Below are positions 30,080 to 38,792 of a stretch of 64,000 nucleotides of DNA, in pieces; positions within the stretch are counted from its first letter, which is position 1; each line of letters begins with the position of its first letter. The notes below the pieces were generated by a model. It searched no databases. It saw nothing but the letters and a program-made list of their open reading frames with translations, and had not been told where the DNA came from. The translations under genes were made by a program, and so were the position numbers. The stretch spans positions 1 through 64,000 of the forward strand of contig JAHDWK010000007.1 of assembly GCA_023382655.1 (NCBI GenBank), in the 5' to 3' direction. This DNA is from Anaerolineae bacterium (GTDB lineage: Bacteria; Chloroflexota; Anaerolineae; Promineifilales; Promineifilaceae).

Positions 30080-31807
30080 ATGCGCAAACTATTTTCCGCC
30101 ATCAAACACTTTTTGCTACCGCCCCCTGGTAGTTCCATCTGGGTGCGCCTGCTGCCCTTTGTCGTGTTGGGCATGATCACGATCGTTTTCATCTATGGCA
30201 GCGTCGAAGCCTGGACATATACCAACTCTTCTGAATTTTGCGGCACCACCTGCCACACCATGCCGCCCGAATACAGCGCCTACCAACGCTCGCCACACGC
30301 CCGCGTACAATGCGTGGAATGTCACATCGGGCGCGATGTGGTCACCACCCAATTCACCCGCAAAGCGGGCGATCTGCGCCATGTGGTGCTGACCATCACC
30401 CAGGATTACGAATTCCCCATTCACAGCCGGGCCATGCGCCCCGCCCGTGACACCTGCGAAAAGTGCCACTTCCCCGAAAAATTCTCCGATGACAGCCTGC
30501 GGGAAATCTACCACTTTGCCGAAAATGAAGAAAACACGCCGGAAAACACTTATCTCATCCTGAAAACAGGCGGCGGCGCCAGCCGTGAAGGGTTGGGGCA
30601 GGGCATTCACTGGCACATTGAAAACGAAGTGTATTACCTGGCCACCGATGCATTGGAACAGGACATCCCCTATGTGCGGGTAGTAGCTCAAAACGGTGAC
30701 ATCCGAGAATACTACGACATCAGTTCTGGCTTTACCCCCGATGATGTAGCCGGTACGACGCTGGCGCGGATGGACTGCCTGAACTGCCACAACCGCATTA
30801 CTCATAACATCCCGAATCCCGCTGATGCCATTGACGAAGCCATGCACAAGAATCTGATCGCCCGTGATTTACCGCATGTGCGCCAGCAGGCATTTGCCGT
30901 CTTGAGCGCCGAATATGAGAGCGACGAGGCGGCTTATGCGGGTATTGCCAGCCTTGAAGATTATTATGCAGAAACGTACCCGGACGTTTATGCCGCACGG
31001 GTAGATGAGATTCAAGCAGCCGTAGCGACACTGCAAGAAATTTACAGCCAATCCGTTTTCCGGGAACAAAAGATTGATTGGGGCACACATCCCAATAACC
31101 TGGGGCATAAAGATGACCCAGGCTGTTTCCGCTGCCATGATGGCAAACACCTGACGGGCAGCGGCGAAGCCATTCGCCTGGAATGCAATCTGTGCCATTC
31201 CATTCCGGCGCAGGTGGATAATGCCGCCCTGGTGACAACCATCGAATTACCACGCGGGCCAGAGCCACCATCACACACCCATTCCAGTTGGATTACCCTG
31301 CATGGCAAGGCAATTGATAGCTCATGTGCGGCCTGCCATGTGCCGACAGACCCGTCAGTAGATTACACGACGTTAACAGAGAAACCGCCGGTAGATGGAT
31401 CGTTTTGCGGTAACAGCGCCTGCCATGCGAATGAATGGGAACATGCCGGTTTTGACGCCGACGAATTGCAGCCCGTTTTGGAGCGGCAGTTGTATATTCT
31501 GCTGCACACCAGTCCCTATTTGTTGGAGGGGGTTCCCCGTACCTATGAAGGCACATTTCGGGCGATGTTTAACGGCCGTTGCACCTACTGCCACAGCGGT
31601 CCCACCGCTGAAGCTGGGCTTGACCTGAGTAGTTACGCTACCATCCTGCAAGGCGGTACGAACGGTCCGGCATTGGTACCAGGAGACCCGGATGCCAGTC
31701 TGATCATTCAAAAGCAATCCGGCACTCGTGACCATTTTGGGCAGGTGTTGGATGATGAACTTGAAGAGTTGACTGAATGGATAGCCACCGGCGCGCCAGA
31801 GAAGTAA
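30080..31807 (+). CDS. Membrane-anchored multihaem cytochrome with NapC/NrfH-like start
   Basis: A 575-residue protein with an N-terminal membrane anchor (LLPFVVLGMITIVFIYG) and about nine haem sites. Seven are CXXCH (CVECH, CEKCH, CLNCH, CFRCH, CNLCH, CAACH, CTYCH) and two are unusual: CGTTCH (three residues between the cysteines) followed by TM as in NapC/NrfH haem 1, and CGNSACH (four residues). The C-terminal part (CTYCHSGPTAEAGLDLSSYA) resembles a planctomycete-type cytochrome c domain. AAGGAGAG precedes the ATG. A quinol-oxidising role is possible but unproven. Confidence 0.88.
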   Translation: MRKLFSAIKHFLLPPPGSSIWVRLLPFVVLGMITIVFIYGSVEAWTYTNSSEFCGTTCHTMPPEYSAYQRSPHARVQCVECHIGRDVVTTQFTRKAGDLRHVVLTITQDYEFPIHSRAMRPARDTCEKCHFPEKFSDDSLREIYHFAENEENTPENTYLILKTGGGASREGLGQGIHWHIENEVYYLATDALEQDIPYVRVVAQNGDIREYYDISSGFTPDDVAGTTLARMDCLNCHNRITHNIPNPADAIDEAMHKNLIARDLPHVRQQAFAVLSAEYESDEAAYAGIASLEDYYAETYPDVYAARVDEIQAAVATLQEIYSQSVFREQKIDWGTHPNNLGHKDDPGCFRCHDGKHLTGSGEAIRLECNLCHSIPAQVDNAALVTTIELPRGPEPPSHTHSSWITLHGKAIDSSCAACHVPTDPSVDYTTLTEKPPVDGSFCGNSACHANEWEHAGFDADELQPVLERQLYILLHTSPYLLEGVPRTYEGTFRAMFNGRCTYCHSGPTAEAGLDLSSYATILQGGTNGPALVPGDPDASLIIQKQSGTRDHFGQVLDDELEELTEWIATGAPEK

Positions 31808-31829
31808 ATGATCTCCAATAGCCAGGAAT

Positions 31830-31872
31830 AAAAAAGATGACAGTCGCTTGAAAAGTGACTGTCATCTTTTTT
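31830..31872. terminator. Bidirectional terminator between convergent cytochrome genes
   Basis: AAAAAAGATGACAGTC, loop of 11 bases, GACTGTCATCTTTTTT: a 16-bp perfect stem with A-run and T-run, serving both converging genes. Confidence 0.95.
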
Positions 31873-31897
31873 GTGCTAACTATTCAGTTGTTGTGGG

Positions 31898-34147
31898 TTA
31901 CGGCCGTGTCAATCCACTCGTATCACCACCCACTGCTTCAATGGAGTCATACAAGAACTGCAATACATACTTCCCATTGTGCGCAAATGCGCCAGGGTCT
32001 TTCTGTACATATTGGTAATTGTATGCCGCCCGCAGCAAATTGGGCGTGAAGGTGTTATAACCGGCTTCCTCGCCATTCACTTCACCATTACCGTCGGCAT
32101 CGCCGAAGAAGTATGGGTACGCACTGGCATTGTAGAGGATAGGCAGCGCGCCCGGTGTACTTGCGGAATACGCTTGCATTGCCGCATATAGGGCCTCAGA
32201 GAAGGTGGCAATTTCGCCTGCCATACCTTCTGTCACGTCACCATCACCATCATAATCTGTGGTGTTATCCTCGTCACGGATATTTACCAGATCGTCTGCC
32301 GAAGCCACATTTTCGTGGCATTCCGAACACTCTTCCACCACTACTTCCAACGCATGTGTATCGTGGCATTCCACGCAAGAGTCAAACCGGTTCACATGTT
32401 CGTTCCGGCCCAGGTACTCTTTATCAGCAAACTGATAAGCGCCCTGGGCATCGTTACCAAACAACGTGGCCCCAGCCGCAAAGTAGTGAATGTTTTGGAA
32501 ACGGATACCATCAGAAACTTCATCACCCGGCAAGTCTGATAAAGCACGATCCACACTGGTTGTAGACGACCGTCCTTGATGGCAGTTGATGCAGAGATTG
32601 CTCTCCAGACCTTCAGCATCATCTTCGGCCTCGGCTAAGGTCAATGTGGCTCCACTGGGGAATTCCACCTCTTCCACCGCGTAACGGGTGAATGTGGTCA
32701 GGTCATTGTGGCAGGTGGCGCAGTTCAGGCCATTACTGGCTGGTTGGTTGATACTGACGCCTTGCTCGACGAACAGCGGTAAACCAGCAGCCGAATGACA
32801 CTTGCTGCACGAACCCGGTACCACACCACCTTCTTCATCCCAATGGCGGAACGGCTCTTCCGAACCGGCAAAATGCCCCATGTCAACACGAGTCATGGCG
32901 CTCATATCCACCGGTGTGGACAAAGCCAGGTTCAGGTCTTCGATGGAGTCATACAGCAGTTGAATGGTGTACTTGCCGCCGTGCGCAAACTCGCCCGGGT
33001 CCTTTTGGGACATCTGGTAGTTATAGGCAGCTTTGGCCAGACGTGGCGTCCAGGTAGCAAAGCGCTCATCGCCTTCACTCACCGCCCCGCTGCCGTCTGT
33101 ATCGGCAAAGAAGTAAGGGTAACTGGCGCTGTCATAGACGATAGGTGTGCCAGTGACTTCATTGGCATAAGCCTGCATGGCCTGGTACAGTGCATCCTGT
33201 AACCCAGCAATCTCGGCCATGATGCCTTCTTCGATGTCGCCATTGCCGTTGTAATCCACCAACGAGCCAAACATGCGGATGTTCGCCAGGTCTTCTACGC
33301 CGTTCAACCCTTCATGACAAGCCGTGCATTTTTCAAACTGCACTTCCAATGTATGCGGGCTGTGGCAGTCTACACAGGTGTCCATGCCTGCCACGTGGTC
33401 AAACTTGGCGTCATACGTTTTGCCTTCATATTCATAACCGCCCATAGCCACAGTACCGTACTGCGTCGCGGCCGCCGGGTAATAATGAATATTGGAAAAA
33501 CCGACTTCCTCGCTGACCGTATCCAGGTCGGCTACCGGATCAAGTCCAGCATCCACAAAGCCTTGATTGACGCTAACGGTAGAGGCACGCCCTTGATGGC
33601 AGGTCATACAACGCGCTTCTGGCCCTAAGCCGGTCACTTCTACCCCAGAGGGGAAGGTAACGCTGCTCAGTTCCAGTGTGGCGTCGTTGTGGCAGGCCTG
33701 GCATTCGATGACCTGGCCGATGGGGGCGGCCACTTCCACGGAGCCAAAAGCGCTGCCATCAGCGCCCACGAAGTCCATGAAGCCGGTGGTGCTGTGGCAT
33801 TTGGCGCAGTTGGCCGGGACTTCGGCCGGGTCCTCTTCGTTCCAGTGGATAAAAGCTTCGGCTTCAGCATCGGCGTGGGGTGAGTTGGCCCATTGCTCTT
33901 CAAAGGGGACAGTGGACACGGCCGACGCAGGCGCTTCCGGCTCCACTATCACCTCGACCACACGGGTTACCTCTACCGGCACTTCAACCTCTACCGTCTC
34001 TGCGGGCACGTCTACCTCCACCGGCACTTCGACGATGCGGGTAACCTCGACCGTTTCCGGCTCTTCCGAGCAGGCAACGATGCCAATGGAGAACATCAGT
34101 AAAGCCCCGACGATAAGACAAATACGTCTGAATTTCGGGTGTATCAT
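31898..34147 (-). CDS. Decahaem c-type cytochrome lipoprotein, internally duplicated
   Basis: A 749-residue lipoprotein (lipobox IVACS near residue 26) with an extended VEVTRIVEV-type stalk (VEV/VPVEV repeats, residues ~33-75). Ten CXXCH motifs lie in two similar halves: CAKCH, CQACH, CMTCH, CVDCH, CTACH and then CSKCH, CATCH, CINCH, CVECH, CSECH. Each half ends with YNYQ(M/Y)(S/V)QKDPG. The duplication is clear by eye. It is convergent with the NapC-like gene and probably heads the b-type cytochrome operon. Confidence 0.9.
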   Translation of the reverse strand: MIHPKFRRICLIVGALLMFSIGIVACSEEPETVEVTRIVEVPVEVDVPAETVEVEVPVEVTRVVEVIVEPEAPASAVSTVPFEEQWANSPHADAEAEAFIHWNEEDPAEVPANCAKCHSTTGFMDFVGADGSAFGSVEVAAPIGQVIECQACHNDATLELSSVTFPSGVEVTGLGPEARCMTCHQGRASTVSVNQGFVDAGLDPVADLDTVSEEVGFSNIHYYPAAATQYGTVAMGGYEYEGKTYDAKFDHVAGMDTCVDCHSPHTLEVQFEKCTACHEGLNGVEDLANIRMFGSLVDYNGNGDIEEGIMAEIAGLQDALYQAMQAYANEVTGTPIVYDSASYPYFFADTDGSGAVSEGDERFATWTPRLAKAAYNYQMSQKDPGEFAHGGKYTIQLLYDSIEDLNLALSTPVDMSAMTRVDMGHFAGSEEPFRHWDEEGGVVPGSCSKCHSAAGLPLFVEQGVSINQPASNGLNCATCHNDLTTFTRYAVEEVEFPSGATLTLAEAEDDAEGLESNLCINCHQGRSSTTSVDRALSDLPGDEVSDGIRFQNIHYFAAGATLFGNDAQGAYQFADKEYLGRNEHVNRFDSCVECHDTHALEVVVEECSECHENVASADDLVNIRDEDNTTDYDGDGDVTEGMAGEIATFSEALYAAMQAYSASTPGALPILYNASAYPYFFGDADGNGEVNGEEAGYNTFTPNLLRAAYNYQYVQKDPGAFAHNGKYVLQFLYDSIEAVGGDTSGLTRP

Positions 34148-34249
34148 AAGAAATTCCTCCTTTTTAGGAATTTTTCCGGCGTATCCGGGTGTGTGCCCCC
34201 ATAGAATAGGCCAGAAATGAGTAAAGTTGTAGCACGTAATTCGTACTCC

Positions 34250-34281
34250 GTAAGGCGCATCCGTTTTCTGATGCGCCCTAC
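34250..34281. repeat. Palindrome upstream of the decahaem gene
   Basis: GTAAGGCGCATC and GATGCGCCCTAC form an inverted repeat around CGTTTTCT, partly overlapping a CGTAATT-type heptamer run. Confidence 0.7.
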
Positions 34282-34291
34282 GAGATAAGAG

Positions 34292-35152
34292 TTACGGCAC
34301 GGCCGTAGCCAACGGCACAAACACTTCTCTGGTAGGTACAATGGTAATGAGCGCCGTCTCTTCAAAGGTAAACGCCCACACCAATACCACCAGAATAATA
34401 CTGCCGACAATGACACTGGTTACAGTGAAAATAATGCGCCGCCGTTGCAGCACGGGGGCCGGAACTTCCGGCCAGGGTGTCTCGCCACTATCCAGCCGTT
34501 CCAGTTCTATCGCATGTTCTTCGGCCATCTGGTGACGGGGTAATTTGCCTGTCCACATACTGGGGTTCCAATGTTTGATCATCACATTGTAAAAATGCCA
34601 GATGACGATGGAGACCACTGCCAGCAGCGCCTCGTAGCTGTGGGCGGCTTTGGAGGCGGGAATAATGGCGCCCGGCAAGATATTGGTAGTGGCAATGGGA
34701 TTCCATAACATGAAACCGGTGATGGCCATCACGGCCGTGCCCCACACCACCGCCCAAAATTCCAGCTTCTCGCCAAAGTTGAATTTACGCATTTTGGGAT
34801 GCTCTTCTTGCAGCCCCACGTTGTACTTCACATACTCCACCAGGTCGGTGGCGTCTTTCAGGTCGGGCATCATGCGGTTCCGTTCCCGCCGCACATACAG
34901 ACGGTAGGTGCTGGTAAACAGGTGATAAACAGACCCCAGCACCAGCAAAAAGGCGGCGTATCGGTGAATCATGCGTACCGTTTCAATCCCCCCCATCGCC
35001 AAAATCATGCTTTGCGCCAGTTCATTCTGCGCATATCGCTGCGGCAACCCGGTGATAGCCAGCACAGTAAAACTCACCAGCAAAATAATATGCTCAATGC
35101 GGGCGCCAACGCGGAAACGTTCGTATTGTTGTTCTTTTTCTTTGGCAGTCAT
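34292..35152 (-). CDS. Cytochrome b / formate dehydrogenase gamma-like membrane protein
   Basis: A 286-residue protein with four or five transmembrane helices and histidines placed as in di-haem cytochrome b subunits (ARIEHIILLVSFTVLAITGL, MIHRYAAFLLVLGSVYH, AAHSYEALLAVVSIVIWHFY). It is the probable quinone-linked membrane partner of the 14-haem cytochrome encoded upstream. The long C-terminal segment has a further helix. It lies between the two large cytochrome genes. Confidence 0.85.
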   Translation of the reverse strand: MTAKEKEQQYERFRVGARIEHIILLVSFTVLAITGLPQRYAQNELAQSMILAMGGIETVRMIHRYAAFLLVLGSVYHLFTSTYRLYVRRERNRMMPDLKDATDLVEYVKYNVGLQEEHPKMRKFNFGEKLEFWAVVWGTAVMAITGFMLWNPIATTNILPGAIIPASKAAHSYEALLAVVSIVIWHFYNVMIKHWNPSMWTGKLPRHQMAEEHAIELERLDSGETPWPEVPAPVLQRRRIIFTVTSVIVGSIILVVLVWAFTFEETALITIVPTREVFVPLATAVP

Positions 35153-35164
35153 AACTTTCCGTTC

Positions 35165-35207
35165 GGAGATTGACAGATTGAGAGATTAAATCTCCTAATC
35201 TCCTATT
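35165..35207. repeat. Heptamer array, GAGATT type
   Basis: GGAGATT, GACAGAT, TGAGAGA, then TTAAATCTCC and TAATCTCC; the array mirrors itself like 11535-11598. It separates the cytochrome b gene from the 14-haem gene. Confidence 0.65.
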
Positions 35208-36861
35208 TACGTCTTCTGCGCACACGGCCGTACACATCCACCACCACCAGGAACCCAAAAAACGCCACCGTGACAGGAATGACGACACTGTAAAACAGTT
35301 CCACCAGGTAGACTAGCGTATTGTTTTGCAACGATGGTTTGTAATGGCTGGTCCAACTGTCCGGGAAATTTTCGGTAGCGTCAGGGTGGCACTGCTGGCA
35401 GGTTTCCAGCAAGTTGGCCTTGATGCCGGCTTCGGGATCATCGGGGGCTTTGATGTTATGGATGCCGTGACAATCATAACAGACGGCGGCGTTCAACTGC
35501 GCCCCTTCCTGCCCTTCATGGGCAAAAAGCAGTGCGGTGGTGCCATGAAAATCGGCCACATACGTCTCAAAGACATCGGTTGAAATTTCATACTGTGCCA
35601 TCAACTCCTCATCCGCGTGGCAGTCGGCGCATAGGTTGGGCGAGTTGATGCGGAATTCGGGGGTGGTGGGGTCTTGAATATCATGCACGCCATGGCAGTT
35701 CACACAAGACGGCACATCTGGGTTAGCTTCTTCAATGAGCGCCTCACCATGTACACTGTGCGCGTACTCATCAAAGATGGTGCTGTGACACTGGCGGCAG
35801 GTTTCGTTGATACGCGAACGGGGTTCGTTTGGTACGGGCATATCATGGGCGCTGTGGCAGTCGGTGCAGAGAGCGGCCTCCAGATTACCTTCCATCAAGG
35901 CAGCGCTATGAACACTGCTAAGGGCTTTGGCGAACTGATCTTCGTGGCAGCGCTGGCACAGATTATTCTGATTCAGGCTGTATTGGCGGGCGCTGACATC
36001 GGTCACGGGTTCGTGGGGGAAGGTGTAATCCTGATGGCAGTCGGTACAGCGCAGTTCATCCCATTCATTGCTGGCGCCATGCACGGAGTCATGCAGCCCT
36101 ACCTCGTCAATGGTAATGGAAACCACATCACCATTGGCAAAGGTCATTGTCTGATCGGGCTGGCTGTGGCAACTGAGACAGTAAGCGTTGTCAATTTGTT
36201 GGGCAGCGAATAAACCGGCCTGGATCACGGCCGTTGCCCCCTCCGTCGAAACATCTACCCCCTGCGCTTCATGGCAGGCAGTACAATTTTCCACATTCGC
36301 CCCTTCGTGCCAGCTAGCCGCCGGCTGCACATCATGGTCGCCATGACAATCCGTACACACCACTGGGTTTCCGTCGCTTTCGGCGCCGGTTTCCGGGCCG
36401 GGATGGCTGGTGAGGTGCGGCTGCACGTGGCAGCGTTCACAGGCTGATGAGCGCATGATTTCATAATCGCGCACACTCTCGGCCGTAAAGGGTACGTGGG
36501 GGTACTGGTAATCATTGGGCGGCTGGTGGCACTCCTGGCAAGCCAGGGGTGATTCGGCCATATTGCCATGCGCCGAAGCCGCTAACACGGCCACATCCAC
36601 CTGCACACTCAATTCTTCCCCGGAGGGAAAGGTGATGGTCTCGTCCGTGTCAGCATGGCATAACAGACAGGCATCACTGCTGAAAGGTGGATGGTTGTCT
36701 GTGGGCGCTGTGTCCCCATAGGCAGGGGAAAGAGAGACGGCCGTCTCCCGCTCTTTGTTCTGGCCACGAGCTGCCAGGGTGGGCACGGCCGTCAACACGC
36801 CGCCCATCAACAAACACAGCCCCACCAGGGCCCCTGCTCTGGCAAGCCACGCCCTACTCAT
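35203..36861 (-). CDS. 14-haem c-type cytochrome, membrane anchored
   Basis: A 552-residue exported protein with 14 CXXCH motifs (from CLLCH and CQECH to CYDCH and CQQCH) and a C-terminal helix (FYSVVIPVTVAFFGFLVVVD). Repeated CTDCH/SVHG spacing suggests an elongated wire-like haem chain. The ATG at 36861 follows AAGAGAG and replaces a GTG one codon earlier; its start overlaps the upstream cytochrome stop by eight bases. It is the largest single haem protein here. Confidence 0.92.
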   Translation of the reverse strand: MSRAWLARAGALVGLCLLMGGVLTAVPTLAARGQNKERETAVSLSPAYGDTAPTDNHPPFSSDACLLCHADTDETITFPSGEELSVQVDVAVLAASAHGNMAESPLACQECHQPPNDYQYPHVPFTAESVRDYEIMRSSACERCHVQPHLTSHPGPETGAESDGNPVVCTDCHGDHDVQPAASWHEGANVENCTACHEAQGVDVSTEGATAVIQAGLFAAQQIDNAYCLSCHSQPDQTMTFANGDVVSITIDEVGLHDSVHGASNEWDELRCTDCHQDYTFPHEPVTDVSARQYSLNQNNLCQRCHEDQFAKALSSVHSAALMEGNLEAALCTDCHSAHDMPVPNEPRSRINETCRQCHSTIFDEYAHSVHGEALIEEANPDVPSCVNCHGVHDIQDPTTPEFRINSPNLCADCHADEELMAQYEISTDVFETYVADFHGTTALLFAHEGQEGAQLNAAVCYDCHGIHNIKAPDDPEAGIKANLLETCQQCHPDATENFPDSWTSHYKPSLQNNTLVYLVELFYSVVIPVTVAFFGFLVVVDVYGRVRRRRK

Positions 36862-38122
36862 CACTCTCTTCTACTTCTGGCGCTGGCGCCGGTTCTGGCG
36901 TGGGTGGATTATGATACCCAGTAGCCGCATTGATCAATTCTTCATCGGTTTTGTCTGACGCAAAAGCATTAGACGAACCGTTGTGGCAACTACGACAGGT
37001 AAATTCCAGGGCCAATCCAGGCCCCGCTACCGTCCCGTCCTCATTAAACTGATTAACCAGCGTAGGATTGATTGCCACCAGATGGGTACGCATATCGCCA
37101 GTGAATTGTGCCAGATCAGACACCGCGCTTTGAATCACTCGCGGCATATGGCAACTTATACAGTCTGCTTGGCGGTGAATCTCATTTTCACGGTTGCGGG
37201 CAATATCCAGATGGCAGCTTTCACAAGCCACCTGGGTTGTACTCACCTCCGCCTGCCGCAACTGCACCACACCGGTATGCGGTTCATGGCAAAGCACACA
37301 GTCAATGACCGCATGTTTACCCTGGAAGAAGTCTTCGTACCCTTCGTGGTGTTGGATAAAACCATTTTCGGCAACAATGGCGGCCGTGTCACCCGGCAGG
37401 TGACAGGCACTGCACGCCTGGGCATCCCGGTCAATTGGCATTTCCCACACAATGGGTGCATTGACATGCAGACTACCCGGCCCATGACATGCTTCACATT
37501 GCACCCCACCTTGTGCCCAGGTGCCGCTAAGGCCAGCCAGATTATCCTGGTTACCAATCGGCGAGTAACCGGTCGTATGGCAGCCGGCACAATCATAGGG
37601 CAACTCTTCACTGCTGTGGGTGGTTACCCATTCATCCCCTAAATCCAACTCCCTGTTGGGTAAATTATATTGCGCTGCATCACCGGTAATAACAAACCCA
37701 TCTTGATCAATAAATTGCGCCTTCCAGTTATACCCGCCAATGACATAGCTGATGTCATCCCAGGTATAACCGGCGGGAGGGTCGGACAAGGTAGTAAAAG
37801 GAAAAGCTGGCGGCTGCCCGTCTACCACCTCGTTCAGTGGGTACGCATGACCACTATTGATGAACACATCATAGATTTCCTGGTGGCATCTGGCGCACGC
37901 TTCGCTGCCGACAAAGGCAGGGGGCGTGAAGCTGAGGCCGTCCACACCGGCAGGGCCGGGTAATCCTTGTGTACCAGGGCGGCCTTCGGGACCGGGAGGG
38001 CCTTGCGGACCTTCGGGGCCTTGTGGGCCTGCTGGCCCTTGTGTCGGTTGGCAGGCAGTCAGGATGGTGGCAACGGCCGTGACCAACAGTACCCAAATTA
38101 CCAGCCAGTGCTTCTGCTTCAT
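36854..38122 (-). CDS. Collagen-like octahaem c-type cytochrome lipoprotein, paralogue
   Basis: A 422-residue lipoprotein (lipobox LTACQ near 24) with a collagen-type stretch ([20 protein letters not shown], continuing [13 protein letters not shown]) and eight CXXCH motifs (CARCH, CAGCH, CEACH, CSACH, CVLCH, CESCH, CISCH, CRSCH). It shares domain plan and the [16 protein letters not shown] motif with 28759-30021. It heads the minus-strand cytochrome operon behind a promoter with strong palindromes. Confidence 0.92.
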   Translation of the reverse strand: MKQKHWLVIWVLLVTAVATILTACQPTQGPAGPQGPEGPQGPPGPEGRPGTQGLPGPAGVDGLSFTPPAFVGSEACARCHQEIYDVFINSGHAYPLNEVVDGQPPAFPFTTLSDPPAGYTWDDISYVIGGYNWKAQFIDQDGFVITGDAAQYNLPNRELDLGDEWVTTHSSEELPYDCAGCHTTGYSPIGNQDNLAGLSGTWAQGGVQCEACHGPGSLHVNAPIVWEMPIDRDAQACSACHLPGDTAAIVAENGFIQHHEGYEDFFQGKHAVIDCVLCHEPHTGVVQLRQAEVSTTQVACESCHLDIARNRENEIHRQADCISCHMPRVIQSAVSDLAQFTGDMRTHLVAINPTLVNQFNEDGTVAGPGLALEFTCRSCHNGSSNAFASDKTDEELINAATGYHNPPTPEPAPAPEVEESDE

Positions 38123-38193
38123 TACAATCTTCCTCCCAAGTGACGACTATCATGGCGATACCCGTTCACAGTGATGCGCACTAACTTTGCCGA

Positions 38194-38236
38194 AGTATAG
38201 TTGTTCAAAAACAACTTACCAATGACAGATGTCATT
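38194..38236 (-). promoter_or_regulatory. Promoter with two operator-like palindromes
   Basis: On the minus strand TTGGTA (38217-38222), 17 bases, TATACT (38194-38199). The spacer is a palindrome: AGTTGTT-TTTG-AACAACT (38199-38216). A second, AATGACA-TC-TGTCATT (38221-38236), overlaps the -35. One or two repressors or activators could control the downstream cytochrome operon. The spacer 38237-38389 shows no other clear element. Confidence 0.6.
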
Positions 38237-38389
38237 AGCCATATGTGACAAAGGGATGATAGTACAATTTTCTCTTTTTCACCAGAAAAAACGCCATCAT
38301 CTTCGTACTATATGTTGCCCGCCGGGTGTTGAGATAGAATTGGCCTGGAGATTGGTTCAACCTTGAAGATTGAAGCAATCTGAAAACCT

Positions 38390-38752
38390 ATGGATAAAAA
38401 AGCGTCAGATCAAACCCCAGGAGAGCCATTGGCTTTGACTACCCAACCAGATGTGGAATGGGAACTGGAAACGCATCTGGATCAGGAGAATGAAGCCGAG
38501 GAAGAAAGTCTGTGGCGTATCATCATCCACAATGATGAGGTAACGCCGATGGAATTTGTGGTGATGATTTTGCAGCGCATCTTTGAACTACTGCCTTTGC
38601 AGGCCGAGCATGTGATGTTTGTGGCCCATTACACCGGCATGGCTTATGTGTGCACACTTCCGCTGAGCGAAGCCAAATCCCGCGTTGGCAAAGCCCACTT
38701 TGCCGCACAATTAGAAGGGTATCCCCTGCGTTTTACCATTGAACCAGAGTAG
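38390..38752 (+). CDS. clpS: ATP-dependent Clp protease adaptor ClpS
   Basis: N-end-rule adaptor that hands substrates to ClpA/ClpC. Conserved core: WRIIIHNDEVTPMEFVVMIL, with the Asn-Asp-Glu pocket residues and the hydrophobic core HYTGMAYVCTLPLSEA. It has an acidic, unconserved N-terminal tail of about 45 residues. 120 residues in total, which is normal. The ATG has only a weak ribosome site. Confidence 0.92.
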   Translation: MDKKASDQTPGEPLALTTQPDVEWELETHLDQENEAEEESLWRIIIHNDEVTPMEFVVMILQRIFELLPLQAEHVMFVAHYTGMAYVCTLPLSEAKSRVGKAHFAAQLEGYPLRFTIEPE

Positions 38753-38776
38753 GGCGATTTATCAAATCGCCCTACT
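38748..38776. repeat. Palindrome over the clpS stop codon
   Basis: AGTAGGGCGATTT, centre ATC, AAATCGCCCTACT: perfect 13-bp arms including the clpS TAG. The same core as the transposase-flanking repeats (GCGATTT/AAATCGC). Confidence 0.88.
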
Positions 38777-38792
38777 CCCAGGAGTTAAATAG

